A stretch of DNA of 64,000 nt from Microbacterium rhizomatis (GTDB lineage: Bacteria > Actinomycetota > Actinomycetes > Actinomycetales > Microbacteriaceae). The notes beneath the pieces were generated by a model. It saw nothing but the letters and a program-made list of their open reading frames with translations. It was not told the origin of the DNA and did not search any database. Both the position numbers and the translations under genes were made by a program. Each line of letters begins with the position of its first letter. The first letter of the stretch is position 1. The stretch lies in NCBI RefSeq assembly GCF_008710745.1, contig NZ_VYSA01000002.1:124001-188000 (forward strand). Direction: 5' to 3'. Shown one piece after another: positions 28,213 to 38,138 of this stretch.

Positions 28213-29184
28213 ATGCGATCCACTACGCCCTCCCCGTCTGCCCGCCGCACTCGTCGTCTCACCGAACGCCACTCCCGCCGCCGCCCCGCGATTCTCGCGG
28301 CCGGCCTCGCCTTCGGCCTCATCGCCAGTGCAGGAATGACGGTGACGGCGACGGCGTCGCAGGCAACCGCATCCTCCTCTGCTCCGAGCTTCGCCCTCGC
28401 ATCGTTCACGGGCTCGCAGCCCGCCTTCACGTCGATTCAGACGCCCGGCACCGACACGACGCTCGCGGCAGCACACCAGGCCTTGGCCGACGCGGACGCG
28501 GCGATGGCCGCCGCGACGACGGTCACCGCCGACATCCAGGCCTCGGGTCTGGACATCGGAACTCCGCACACGACGGTCGACACCACCGCGCTGAAGGCCG
28601 CCGCCGCGCGCCTCAAAGCCGCCGACACGCTGCCGGCGCCGCTCCTTCCCGATCTGACGACCACCGTCACCACACTCCGCGTGTCCGTCGCCGGAAGCGT
28701 GCAGGGGCTGCGGAGCAGCCTCGACGCAGCCAAGGCGCTGAAGGCGCAGCAGGAGGCGGCCGCCGAGGCGCAGCGACAGGCCGAGGCAGCCGCCGCGGCA
28801 GCTGCCGCATCCTCGTCGAGGTCGTCATCGTCCGGATCTTCATCGGTGGCCAGCTCGCCGTCGTACGCGTCGGCAGGCACGAGCTCGGGTGATGCGCAGG
28901 CCATCGCGCACAGCATGCTGGCCGGGTACGGCTGGGGCGACGACCAGTTCGGCTGCCTCGTGTCGCTCTGGAACCGCGAGTCGGGCTGGAACGTGCACGC
29001 CGGCAACGCCAGCGGCGCCTACGGCATCCCCCAGGCTCTGCCCGGCAGCAAGATGGCGTCAGCCGGTGCCGACTGGCAGGACAACGCCGCCACCCAGATC
29101 GCGTGGGGCTTCGGCTACATCTCCGGCCGCTACGGCAACCCGTGCGGTGCCTGGGCTCAGTCCGAATCGGTCGGCTGGTACTGA
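28213..29184 (+). CDS. Secreted lytic transglycosylase-like / aggregation-promoting-factor-like protein
   Basis: 323 residues: a basic N-terminus and signal segment (RRRPAILAAGLAFGLIASAG), an Ala-rich helical stalk, then a coiled coil (ALKAQQEAAAEAQRQAEAAA). A Ser-rich linker leads to the C-terminal ~85-residue SLT-like domain, with CLVSLWNRESGWNVHAGNAS and GAYGIPQALPGSK. In this fold the Glu of WNRESGW is the expected catalytic residue. Such proteins act on peptidoglycan in growing actinobacterial walls. No clear Shine-Dalgarno precedes the ATG. The 3' end overlaps the convergent MerR gene by 28 nt. Confidence 0.85.
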   Translation: MRSTTPSPSARRTRRLTERHSRRRPAILAAGLAFGLIASAGMTVTATASQATASSSAPSFALASFTGSQPAFTSIQTPGTDTTLAAAHQALADADAAMAAATTVTADIQASGLDIGTPHTTVDTTALKAAAARLKAADTLPAPLLPDLTTTVTTLRVSVAGSVQGLRSSLDAAKALKAQQEAAAEAQRQAEAAAAAAAASSSRSSSSGSSSVASSPSYASAGTSSGDAQAIAHSMLAGYGWGDDQFGCLVSLWNRESGWNVHAGNASGAYGIPQALPGSKMASAGADWQDNAATQIAWGFGYISGRYGNPCGAWAQSESVGWY

Positions 29185-29801
29185 TCCGAACCCGGCGTCA
29201 TGAAGAACCGCTCCGCTGAGGCGATCTGCTCCGCCGCTCGCCTCAGCGCCAGCAGGAGAGGTTCGACCAGCACGGAGCCGAGCACGACGTAGCGCACCGC
29301 CGCCTCCGTGGAGTCAGTCGGGACGCCGGCGATCTCGGCGCGGGCGATCCGCTGGATCGACTCGAGGTACACCGGCATCACGTCTGCCGGTACCTCGAAC
29401 CCCGCGCGGTCGAGCCTGTCCAGTGCCACGGCGATCCCGGCCAGCACCCCGTCATCGCACATGCCCGGGTGCCAGCCGATCCGCTCGACCAGTCGCTGCG
29501 CTGTCGTCAGATCGATCTGTTCGCCCGCGGCGGGCGTGACTGCCGCGTGCGCGGCCGCCAGGAGATCCTGGGGTGCCGCGTGCGGTGCGTCGAGCGCGGT
29601 CAGCACCCTCCTGCTCTCGGCGATGCTGACGCCCGCTTCGATGAGGGCGCGCACGACGCGTAGCCGCTCGACGTGGACGTCGGAGTAGGTCGCCTGCGTG
29701 GCGGATGTGCGCTGCCCTTCCGGCAGAAGCCCTTCACGCAGGTAGTACTTGATCGTGGGCACCGCGACGTCCGCCCGCGCGGACAGCTCAGATATTCTCA
29801 T
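29157..29801 (-). CDS. MerR family transcriptional regulator
   Basis: 214 residues from ATG 29801 (MRISELSARADVAVPTIKYY). The N-terminal winged HTH (residues 1-70) shows the MerR pattern, including YYLREGLLPEGQRTSATQATYSD. A helical region follows and then a C-terminal ligand-sensing part without obvious metal-binding cysteines. AAGGGG lies just upstream. It is divergent from the DUF4188 gene, with the double operator between them. Confidence 0.88.
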   Translation of the reverse strand: MRISELSARADVAVPTIKYYLREGLLPEGQRTSATQATYSDVHVERLRVVRALIEAGVSIAESRRVLTALDAPHAAPQDLLAAAHAAVTPAAGEQIDLTTAQRLVERIGWHPGMCDDGVLAGIAVALDRLDRAGFEVPADVMPVYLESIQRIARAEIAGVPTDSTEAAVRYVVLGSVLVEPLLLALRRAAEQIASAERFFMTPGSDQYQPTDSD

Positions 29802-29815
29802 TTCACCCCTTGACT

Positions 29816-29856
29816 TGGATAGTATCGCTATCCACAATGGATAGCGATACTATCCA
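29816..29856. promoter_or_regulatory. Double operator between merR-type gene and DUF4188 gene
   Basis: tggatagtatcgctatcca (29816-29834) and its exact reverse complement (29838-29856) are separated by caa. Each 19-mer is itself an imperfect palindrome (ggatag-N5-ctatcc). TTGACT overlaps the left end, so the element probably covers the promoters of both divergent genes. The likely ligand is the adjacent MerR protein. Confidence 0.75.
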
Positions 29857-29873
29857 TTGCAGAGGGAGACACC

Positions 29874-30365
29874 GTGTCGCACGTCGTCCAGGGGCGCATG
29901 ACCCACTCGTACGAAGGCGAACTCGTCGTCTTCCACATCGGGATGCAGATCAACAAATGGTGGCGGCTGGACCTCTGGCTGCCCGTCTTCGGAGCAATGC
30001 CCCGCATGCTCCGGGAGCTCAGCATGGACCCGGACTCGGGATTCCTCGGCTTCCAGCTGCTGATGGGCGCCGGCGGCCCATACGTCGTGCAGTACTGGTC
30101 ATCCGCCGACAAGCTCTATCGGTACGCGTCCGCGCCGTCGCAGGAGCACCGGCCCGCATGGTCGCGTTTCAACAAGGCGGCCCGGAAGGCCCCCGGCGCT
30201 GTCGGAATCTGGCACGAGACCTTCATCGTCGAACGCGCCGAGAGTATCTATGTCTCCACCAAGCCCATGGGGCTGCCGAAGGCGACGACGCTCGTACCGA
30301 TCACGCACAACCACGACCGAGCACAGGCGCGCATCGCCGACGGTCGAACGTCGGCCACGGGCTGA
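29874..30365 (+). CDS. DUF4188 domain-containing protein
   Basis: 163 residues, GTG start with GGGAG 6 nt upstream. The sequence shows family features: VVFHIGMQINKWWRLDLWLP, GFLGFQLLMGAGGPYVVQYW and VGIWHETFIVERAESIYVS. The family is related in fold to heme-dependent aldoxime dehydratase/monooxygenase-like proteins, but function is undefined. It is probably controlled by the divergent MerR regulator, and the exact double operator suggests an inducible response. Confidence 0.85.
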   Translation: MSHVVQGRMTHSYEGELVVFHIGMQINKWWRLDLWLPVFGAMPRMLRELSMDPDSGFLGFQLLMGAGGPYVVQYWSSADKLYRYASAPSQEHRPAWSRFNKAARKAPGAVGIWHETFIVERAESIYVSTKPMGLPKATTLVPITHNHDRAQARIADGRTSATG

Positions 30366-30409
30366 ACCGACGCCGGGACGGGCCGACGGGCCGGCTCAGC
30401 CAACCGAGC

Positions 30410-32122
<1,713 letters not shown>

Positions 32123-32177
32123 CAGATCTCCTTGACGCCGGCGTGCGGCGGGTATTCCGCCGAGCGGGAAGGCAGTG

Positions 32178-32750
32178 TCAGTCCTGGGCGAGGATGCTGA
32201 AGAGCTTACGACGTGCCTCGTTGAGGACGTCGACCGCCTGCTGCACCTGCTCGGGGCTGCCCGAGCGACCCACCTGTGCGACCGCCTGGGCCAGGTCGAT
32301 ACCGGCCTTCGGAAGGGCGCCGGTGCGCGGGTTCTCGCGCGAGCTCGAGCCCTCCCACGGTGCGGACTTGTCGCCATCGGCGTCGACGACCGCGCGACCC
32401 GCTTCGGTCAGCGAGTAGGTCTTGCGTCCATCGGATTCCTCAGCGCTGATCAGGCCCTCGTCGGTCAGCAGCTGGAGCGTCGGGTAGACCGAACCGGGGC
32501 TGGGCTTCCATGACCCACCGCTGCGATCCTCGATCTCGCGGATGATCTGGTAGCCGTGCATCGGCTGCTCGGCGAGAAGCGAGAGCACTGCCGAGCGCAC
32601 ATCGCCGCGCGCCATCCGCGTGCCGCCGACCTTCTGCTCGAACTGCTTCCCGAACTGCTCCATGGCTTCCCACAGGCCGCTCATCGGCCAGCCCTGCGAA
32701 CCGCCGCGACCGGGCTTTCCGAATGCGTCGCCCAGATTGAAGTTGCTCAT
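32178..32750 (-). CDS. PadR family transcriptional regulator
   Basis: 190 residues from ATG 32750 with AGGAGG upstream. A Gly/Phe/Trp-rich N-terminal extension (~45 residues) precedes the PadR winged helix (VRSAVLSLLAEQPMHGYQII; PSPGSVYPTLQLLTDEGLIS). A C-terminal helical dimerisation part ends in VLNEARRKLFSILAQD. It sits 55 nt upstream of the AarF-like gene on the same strand. A palindrome in its promoter suggests autoregulation. Confidence 0.9.
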   Translation of the reverse strand: MSNFNLGDAFGKPGRGGSQGWPMSGLWEAMEQFGKQFEQKVGGTRMARGDVRSAVLSLLAEQPMHGYQIIREIEDRSGGSWKPSPGSVYPTLQLLTDEGLISAEESDGRKTYSLTEAGRAVVDADGDKSAPWEGSSSRENPRTGALPKAGIDLAQAVAQVGRSGSPEQVQQAVDVLNEARRKLFSILAQD

Positions 32751-32795
32751 GATGACCTCCTCTGCGCCGACCCATCCGAGGTTCGGCGATACATA

Positions 32796-32807
32796 ACGAT
32801 ATATCGT
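32796..32807. promoter_or_regulatory. Palindrome ACGATATATCGT in the padR promoter
   Basis: A perfect 12-bp palindrome in an AT-rich stretch about 46 nt upstream of the PadR start. AT-rich palindromes of this type are usual PadR autoregulatory operators, so the neighbouring PadR is the best candidate. Confidence 0.55.
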
Positions 32808-32881
32808 CCAGACTGAGTGTGGGCAGTGAGTTTCCGGCGCGGCAGCGCTCACGGAACGGCGCGGCCGTTTAGCGTGGCGAC

Positions 32882-33241
32882 ATGGCGGTACGGCAGACAC
32901 GCAGGGCGCGCGCTGCGCGCCGTCGCACCCTCCGCGTCGCCGCATCCGGCAGCGATCTGACCGACGCGGAGTGGTTCCGAATCCTGGACGCCTGGGCCGC
33001 GTGTGCGTACTGCGGGGCGAACGGCGCGGCTCTCCAGAAGGACTGCGTGCTCCCGATCTCGCGTGGCGGTCGCTACACGCTCGAGAACGTCGTCCCCGCG
33101 TGCGGGTCGTGCAATGCGAGCAAGAGCAACGACGAGGTCACCTCGTGGATGCGGCGCAAGCGGCTCGACGAGCCGCGGTTCCTTCTGCAGTGGGCCCTCA
33201 TCGTGAGAGATCTGCAGGTGCCGCCAGACCCTGCGCAGTGA
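32882..33241 (+). CDS. Small HNH endonuclease
   Basis: 119 residues. A zinc-supported HNH fold is seen: CAYCGANGAALQKDCVLP, then ISRGGRYTLENVVPACGSCN and ASKSND. The first His of the canonical H-N-H is replaced (VLPISRGG rather than DHIVPLSRGG), so activity should not be assumed. The basic N-terminus (RQTRRARAARRRTLR) would favour DNA binding. It is divergent from padR, and its last 44 nt overlap the convergent phosphodiesterase gene. Confidence 0.82.
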   Translation: MAVRQTRRARAARRRTLRVAASGSDLTDAEWFRILDAWAACAYCGANGAALQKDCVLPISRGGRYTLENVVPACGSCNASKSNDEVTSWMRRKRLDEPRFLLQWALIVRDLQVPPDPAQ

Positions 33242-34610
33242 GCACCAGATCACGCACACCGGATGCGGCGACAGACGTGGCGGCATCGTCCAGGAGCGAC
33301 GCGTCCGATGTCACGAGAAGAGGCGTATCGGCCGTCGACTCGGGCAGACGGCCATGCGTGCCCCGCACCCACGTCGGGTCCAGCGGCACCGTGCTCATCG
33401 CGTAGCGAAGGCCGAGCTTCTTCTTGACGAGGTTGAGTCCCGCCTTGGCCTTGGCCAGGCGATCGGCCGGGTCGAAGAACAGCTCGGCGGGGTCGTATCC
33501 GGGCTTGCGGTGGATATCGACACCGCGGGCGTACTCGGGCGCCTTGGCGTCATCGAGCCAGAAGTAGTACGTGAACCACGCACGCGGCTCGGCGACGACG
33601 ACCAGCTCCCCGGCTCGTTCGTGATCGAGCCCGTACCGTGCCTGTGCGGCACGATCGAGCACCTCGTCGACCCCGGGGATCGCACGGAGCACGGCGGCCA
33701 CGCGCGGGATGTCGGCGGCGTCGGAGATGTAGACGTGTGCGACCTGGTGGTCGGCGACCGCGAATGCGCGGGACACCCACGGATCCAGCTGTTCCCTCCC
33801 CTGCTGCTCGTACACCTCGAGGAAGCCTTCGCTGCGAAGCACCCGGTTGATGTCGACGGGCCGATCGGCGTCGGCGATGCCGTACTCGCCCAGCGCGATC
33901 ACGGTGTAGCCGCGCTCGTCCGCATCGTCGAGGAGGGGCGCCAGCGCTCCGTCGAGCTCGCGCGCCGCGCGATCGGCCTCGCCCGAGTTCGGCCCGAAGC
34001 GCTGCAGGTCGTAGTCGAGGTGCGGCAGGTACGACATCACCAGCTCGGGCGCGGCATCCCCCCACCGCTCCGACAGGACGCCGCGCGTCGCATCGATCAG
34101 CCACCGGCTCGACGCGATCGTGGCCGTCGGGCCCCAGTACTGGAAGAGAGGGAACTCGCCCAGATCGCCGGTGAGCTTGTCGTGGAGCGCCGGCGGGCGC
34201 ACGTAGGCGTCAGGGCTCTTGCGGCCGTCGGCGTGATAGATCGGGCGGGGGGTGACGGTGATGTCGGTGGTGGCGCCCATCGCGTACCACCACCCGAGAT
34301 TGGCCGCTCGATATGCCGGATCGGCCCGACGTGCCGTCTCCCAGATCTTCTCGCCCCCCACCAGAGCGTTGTGCTGCCGCCAGAGGAGGGGATCGCCGAG
34401 GCCCCGAAAGTGCCAGCCGTTGCCGACGATTCCGTGATCGCGCGGCATCGTACCGGTGAGGATCGTCGACTGCACGCTGCAGGTGACGGCGGGCAGGATC
34501 GTCTCCAACTGGACGGTGCGCCCGCGCTCGCCGAGGGCGCGCAGCGCCGGCATCGATGAGAGGGCACGCGGGGTCAACCCGACGACGTCGAGCAGGAGGA
34601 CCTTCTTCAT
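33198..34610 (-). CDS. Alkaline phosphatase-family type I phosphodiesterase/nucleotide pyrophosphatase
   Basis: 470 residues from ATG 34610, overlapping the preceding stop by ATGA. Metal and nucleophile positions are seen: Asp8 (LLLDVVGL), Thr43 (LPAVTCSVQSTILTG), PRDHGIVGN, YLPHLDYDLQRFG and FAVADHQVAHVY. It lacks a signal peptide, so it acts in the cytosol or at the membrane face. As the last gene of the Ebo-like operon it corresponds to the phosphatase/phosphodiesterase (EboF-like) that accompanies some ebo clusters. It would hydrolyse a phosphoester or pyrophosphate intermediate (inference). Confidence 0.85.
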   Translation of the reverse strand: MKKVLLLDVVGLTPRALSSMPALRALGERGRTVQLETILPAVTCSVQSTILTGTMPRDHGIVGNGWHFRGLGDPLLWRQHNALVGGEKIWETARRADPAYRAANLGWWYAMGATTDITVTPRPIYHADGRKSPDAYVRPPALHDKLTGDLGEFPLFQYWGPTATIASSRWLIDATRGVLSERWGDAAPELVMSYLPHLDYDLQRFGPNSGEADRAARELDGALAPLLDDADERGYTVIALGEYGIADADRPVDINRVLRSEGFLEVYEQQGREQLDPWVSRAFAVADHQVAHVYISDAADIPRVAAVLRAIPGVDEVLDRAAQARYGLDHERAGELVVVAEPRAWFTYYFWLDDAKAPEYARGVDIHRKPGYDPAELFFDPADRLAKAKAGLNLVKKKLGLRYAMSTVPLDPTWVRGTHGRLPESTADTPLLVTSDASLLDDAATSVAASGVRDLVLTAQGLAAPADLSR

Positions 34611-35800
34611 CGCGCCGCCCCGATCACGTCGGTGCGCACGGACGCCGGGGCGGTGATCGCGTGTGAGAGGTGGGCGGCCGCCCACCTCAGCTCGGCGGCG
34701 ATCCCGTCGACGAGAGTCTCGGGCTGGAGCGCCTCGGGGAGCACCGTCCAGGTGTACGTCTCGACGTCGAGGTGCGCATCCGCCCCGCCGGGGCTCTGCA
34801 GCACCGCCGAGACGGCGCTCAGCAGAACCTCGGTCGTCGCCCGCAGCGGCGGCGCCGGCGTCGCGTGCAGCGGGATGTGGACATGCACGCGCCATGGGCG
34901 ATCCGTGGGCCATCCCGAACCCGCGGCCAGCACCTCGTCGAGATCGTCGGCGGCGAACTCGACGGTGCCCGAACCGGGGCCTGCGCCCGTCGGACGGGCA
35001 CGCACCTGGTGCACGTACCGTGCTTCGGCGAACGGCGCCAGCACCTCCGTCGCAGCGCCCCCCGACGGATCCGTCAGTTCGAGCGCGACGGATGCCTGCA
35101 CCTTGACGATGCGGACACCTGCCGCCGTCGCGCCGGCGACCGCTTCACCGGGGTCGGCGAAGGAGACCGCGAGATGGCACGTGTCCAGGCAGAGGCCGAT
35201 CAGACCGTCCTGGACGAGGTGCGGACGGGCGCCGAGCCACGCGACGATGTCCGCCACGTTGTCGAGAATGCACCCGGGCTCGGGCTCGATGCCGATCCGC
35301 ACCGTTCGCCCGGTGCGGTTCTGCAGGTCGCGCAGGTGGTCGCGGAGGGCGAGCAGCGAGGCCTCGGCCGCGGCGTCGGCTGCAGCATCCCACCCTTCCC
35401 GCCACCCGAGCGGCAGCGTCGAGATGCTGCCCGACGCGCCCTCGGGTAGCATCTCGGCCAGCAGGGTCGCGCAGTCCATCGTGAACCGCAGCCGTTCGGG
35501 CGTGGTCCAGTCCGGACGGTAGACGGCCAGCTTGACGACATCGTCGTGGAAGCCCCGGTACGGGAACGCGTTGATCGTGCGCAGCGTGAGCCCGTTGCGA
35601 TCGAGGGCCTCGCTGAGGCGCCCGCGGGCGGCGGGGTCGGCCGCCAGGACGGCGGCGGTCTGCGCGGGGATCCAGAGGCCCACGCCGAGCACGTCGCGGC
35701 CCGCGGCGATGCGAACGGGCCCGGCGTGCACGTCGAGCTGCTCGATGATGCCGTCGAGGTCTTCGGCGGGATGGACGTTGGTGCAGTACGAGAGCTCCAT
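34607..35800 (-). CDS. EboE-like TIM-barrel metabolite traffic protein
   Basis: 397 residues from ATG 35800 (MELSYCTNVHPAEDLDGIIE). This opening is typical of EboE proteins, which have a xylose-isomerase-like barrel. IGIEPEPGCILDNVADIVAW, GLCLDTCHLAVSFADPG and RVHVHIPLHATP follow, giving potential metal ligands Glu, Asp/His and His. It is 4 nt after the TatD-like gene and overlaps the phosphodiesterase start by 4 nt. EboE is required for scytonemin-precursor handling in Nostoc; the substrate in this organism is unknown. Confidence 0.82.
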   Translation of the reverse strand: MELSYCTNVHPAEDLDGIIEQLDVHAGPVRIAAGRDVLGVGLWIPAQTAAVLAADPAARGRLSEALDRNGLTLRTINAFPYRGFHDDVVKLAVYRPDWTTPERLRFTMDCATLLAEMLPEGASGSISTLPLGWREGWDAAADAAAEASLLALRDHLRDLQNRTGRTVRIGIEPEPGCILDNVADIVAWLGARPHLVQDGLIGLCLDTCHLAVSFADPGEAVAGATAAGVRIVKVQASVALELTDPSGGAATEVLAPFAEARYVHQVRARPTGAGPGSGTVEFAADDLDEVLAAGSGWPTDRPWRVHVHIPLHATPAPPLRATTEVLLSAVSAVLQSPGGADAHLDVETYTWTVLPEALQPETLVDGIAAELRWAAAHLSHAITAPASVRTDVIGAAR

Positions 35801-35804
35801 CCGC

Positions 35805-36689
35805 TCACACCGCCCGACGCGAGGCCATGCCTCGGAGCACCGAGTTGCCCTCGAACGTGTCGGGGCCCTGCTGAGCGGGCGCGAACCCGGGCACCGGCGC
35901 CAGCTCCAGGCGACCGCTCTGGCCGTAGAACTCGACCGGGTTTCGCCACAGCACACGATCGACGTCGTCTTCGCTGAACCCCGCCTCGAGCATCGCGAGC
36001 CCGGTCTTGGCGGTCTTCAGCGGATCGCTCCGGCCCCAGTCGGCGGCCGAGTTCACGATGATCCGGTCCAGCCCGAGTCGCTGCATGATCGCCACGACGC
36101 GGCCCTCGTCCATCTTCGTGTCGGGGTAGATCGAGAAGCCCATCCACGCTCCGCTGTCGGCGACCATGTCGACGCACGTCTCGTTGAGATGGTCGACGAG
36201 GACGCGCTCGACGGGCAGTCCCGATTCGACGACGACATCGAGGGTGCGGCGGGTTCCGGTGACCTTGTCGCGGTGGGGAGTGTGTACGAGCGCGGGCAGG
36301 TCGTACTCGACCGCGAGTGCGAGGTGCTGCGAGAGGATGTCGTCCTCTTCGGGCGTCATCGAGTCGTAGCCGGTCTCCCCCACCGCCACGACCCCGTCCT
36401 TGACGAGGTAGCGCGGCAGGTGAGCCATGACCTCGCGACAGCGCGGGTCGTTCGCCTCCTTGGGGTTGAGGGCGATCGTGCAGTGGTGCCGGATCCCGAA
36501 CTGCGCCGCACGGAATCTCTCCCACCCGATCAGCGCGTCGAAGTAGTCGATGTACGAGCCGACGTTCGTGCGGGGCTGGCCGAGCCAGAACGCCGGCTCC
36601 ACGAGTGCCCGGACGCCGGACTCGTACATCGCCTCGTAGTCGTCGGTCGTGCGGGAGGTCATGTGGATGTGCGGATCGAAGATGCGCAT
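35805..36689 (-). CDS. TatD family metal-dependent hydrolase (EboB-like)
   Basis: 294 residues of an amidohydrolase-fold protein. Metal ligands are seen in the expected order: FDPHIHM (His7, His9), GETGYD, LVHTPH, VDHLNE and NSAADWGRSDPL. The C-terminal NPVEFYGQSGRLEL resembles the TatD ending. It starts 3 nt after the upstream EboA-fusion gene. In ebo clusters this member is EboB. It has no signal peptide. Confidence 0.85.
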   Translation of the reverse strand: MRIFDPHIHMTSRTTDDYEAMYESGVRALVEPAFWLGQPRTNVGSYIDYFDALIGWERFRAAQFGIRHHCTIALNPKEANDPRCREVMAHLPRYLVKDGVVAVGETGYDSMTPEEDDILSQHLALAVEYDLPALVHTPHRDKVTGTRRTLDVVVESGLPVERVLVDHLNETCVDMVADSGAWMGFSIYPDTKMDEGRVVAIMQRLGLDRIIVNSAADWGRSDPLKTAKTGLAMLEAGFSEDDVDRVLWRNPVEFYGQSGRLELAPVPGFAPAQQGPDTFEGNSVLRGMASRRAV

Positions 36690-36692
36690 GGG

Positions 36693-38138
36693 TCACCTTT
36701 CCTGGGACGCGAGAACGAGAAGGTCTAGATCTGAGGGGATGCTGCGCCCCGCCGCGCGCCGCTCTTCGGCGAATCTCGCAGCCATGGCCGAGAGCTCGTC
36801 GTCGCGACGGCGCTCGAGGCCGCTCACCACAGCGAGCGGCACGTCCATGAACACGAGCTTGAGCACACCGTGACGCCAGCTGTGGGCGTCGAGCTCCGCC
36901 GCAGCGAAGTCGCCCATCGCCGCTGCCACGAGCCGCCGGTCGTTCGTGCGGAGCGCATCGTCGACGATCTCGCGACCGATGCGCCGCCACTCAGAATCGA
37001 GGGGGTCGTGGCCCGCGGCGAGCGCGTTGAGCCCCCGCAGCACGCCGCGGCGCTCGGCATCGTCGCCCTCGCGATAGAGCGTCCGCACGCGCTCCGCGGC
37101 AGGCTCGGCGCCGGATGACAGCGCAACGATGAGCGCCGCCCTCGCGGCATCGTCGGCGGTGACGGCGAACCCCGGATCGTCGCGCGGATCGAGCGGCTGG
37201 CGACCCACGGCCCGCCCGGCCTCGGCGAAAAGCCGGTGCACTCTCGAGCGGTCTTCGACCACCGCCGCCACCGCCTCGATCGTCCACGGGTCGGCACGCC
37301 GGGGAACCGCCGCGCGGATCGCGTCGATGCTCTGGCGGGCGAGCCGCGGTGCGTCGAAGGAGTGGCGAGGCAGCTCGACGGCCGCGACCCCCTCGTAGCC
37401 GATGGCGTCGAGGGCCTCGATCGCCGCCTCGAGGTCGAGCGCGCCCGTTCCGAGCTCGAGATGCTCGTGGATGCCGGGCAGCATGTCATCGACCTGCACG
37501 TTCCACAGGAGCGGACCGGCCCGATGGAGCGCTCGCACCACTCCGTCGGGTTCGACCGCCACGCAGTGCCCCAGGTCCACGGTGATGCCGACGTTGTCGG
37601 GATCACCGAGATCCGCGCGGAGACGGAGTGCATCCGCGACGGTTTCGACCAGCATCCCCGGCTCGGGTTCGATCGCGATGCGGACGCCCCGGTCTGCGGC
37701 GAATCGCGCGAGCGATCCGAGTCGCTCGATCAGGAGTGCCCACCCGGTTTCGGCCGTCACGTCAGCGGGGAGCACCCCGCTCCACAGCGACACGCAGTCG
37801 GCGTCGAGGATCGCGGCGATCTGCACGGCGCGGCGGAGGAACGCGCGGCGGGCGTCCGCATCGATGTCGACGAGCGTCGGGCGATGCTTGACCCACGGGT
37901 CGAGGAGGTAACGCGCGCCGGTCTCGACGACCACACGAAGCCCGCGATGGCGGAGGTCTTCGGCGAGGGAGGTCGCCGCATCCTCCCAGTCCACGGCGAA
38001 CGGATCGAAGTGGGGATGCCCGAGGGTCAGCGCGACCGCGCCGTAGCCGCACCCCTGCATGACGTCGAGCGCGTCGCTGAGCGTGTGGTCGGCGAAGCCG
38101 TTCGTGCCGTAGCCCGGCACCCAGCGAGGCTCTGTCAT
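36693..38138 (-). CDS. Sugar phosphate isomerase/epimerase-like TIM barrel fused to an EboA domain
   Basis: 481 residues. Residues ~1-275 form an AP-endonuclease-2-type barrel with VRIAIEPEPGMLVETV, VGITVDLGHCVAVEPDG and VQVDDMLPGIHEH, whose Glu/Asp/His residues would bind metal. Residues ~290-480 are an EboA domain, recognised by HGVLKLVFMDVPLAVVSGLE, ERRRDDELSAMAARFAEERR and AAGRSIP. The ATG overlaps the prenyltransferase stop (ATGA). Fusion of EboA to a barrel implies that the two act on the same metabolite. The reaction is not known. Confidence 0.83.
   Translation of the reverse strand: MTEPRWVPGYGTNGFADHTLSDALDVMQGCGYGAVALTLGHPHFDPFAVDWEDAATSLAEDLRHRGLRVVVETGARYLLDPWVKHRPTLVDIDADARRAFLRRAVQIAAILDADCVSLWSGVLPADVTAETGWALLIERLGSLARFAADRGVRIAIEPEPGMLVETVADALRLRADLGDPDNVGITVDLGHCVAVEPDGVVRALHRAGPLLWNVQVDDMLPGIHEHLELGTGALDLEAAIEALDAIGYEGVAAVELPRHSFDAPRLARQSIDAIRAAVPRRADPWTIEAVAAVVEDRSRVHRLFAEAGRAVGRQPLDPRDDPGFAVTADDAARAALIVALSSGAEPAAERVRTLYREGDDAERRGVLRGLNALAAGHDPLDSEWRRIGREIVDDALRTNDRRLVAAAMGDFAAAELDAHSWRHGVLKLVFMDVPLAVVSGLERRRDDELSAMAARFAEERRAAGRSIPSDLDLLVLASQER

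Noticed and set aside
35200..36990. 596-residue minus-strand frame across the EboA/EboB/EboE genes
   Set aside because: It crosses three well-supported genes in another frame, with arginine/serine-rich low-information sequence.
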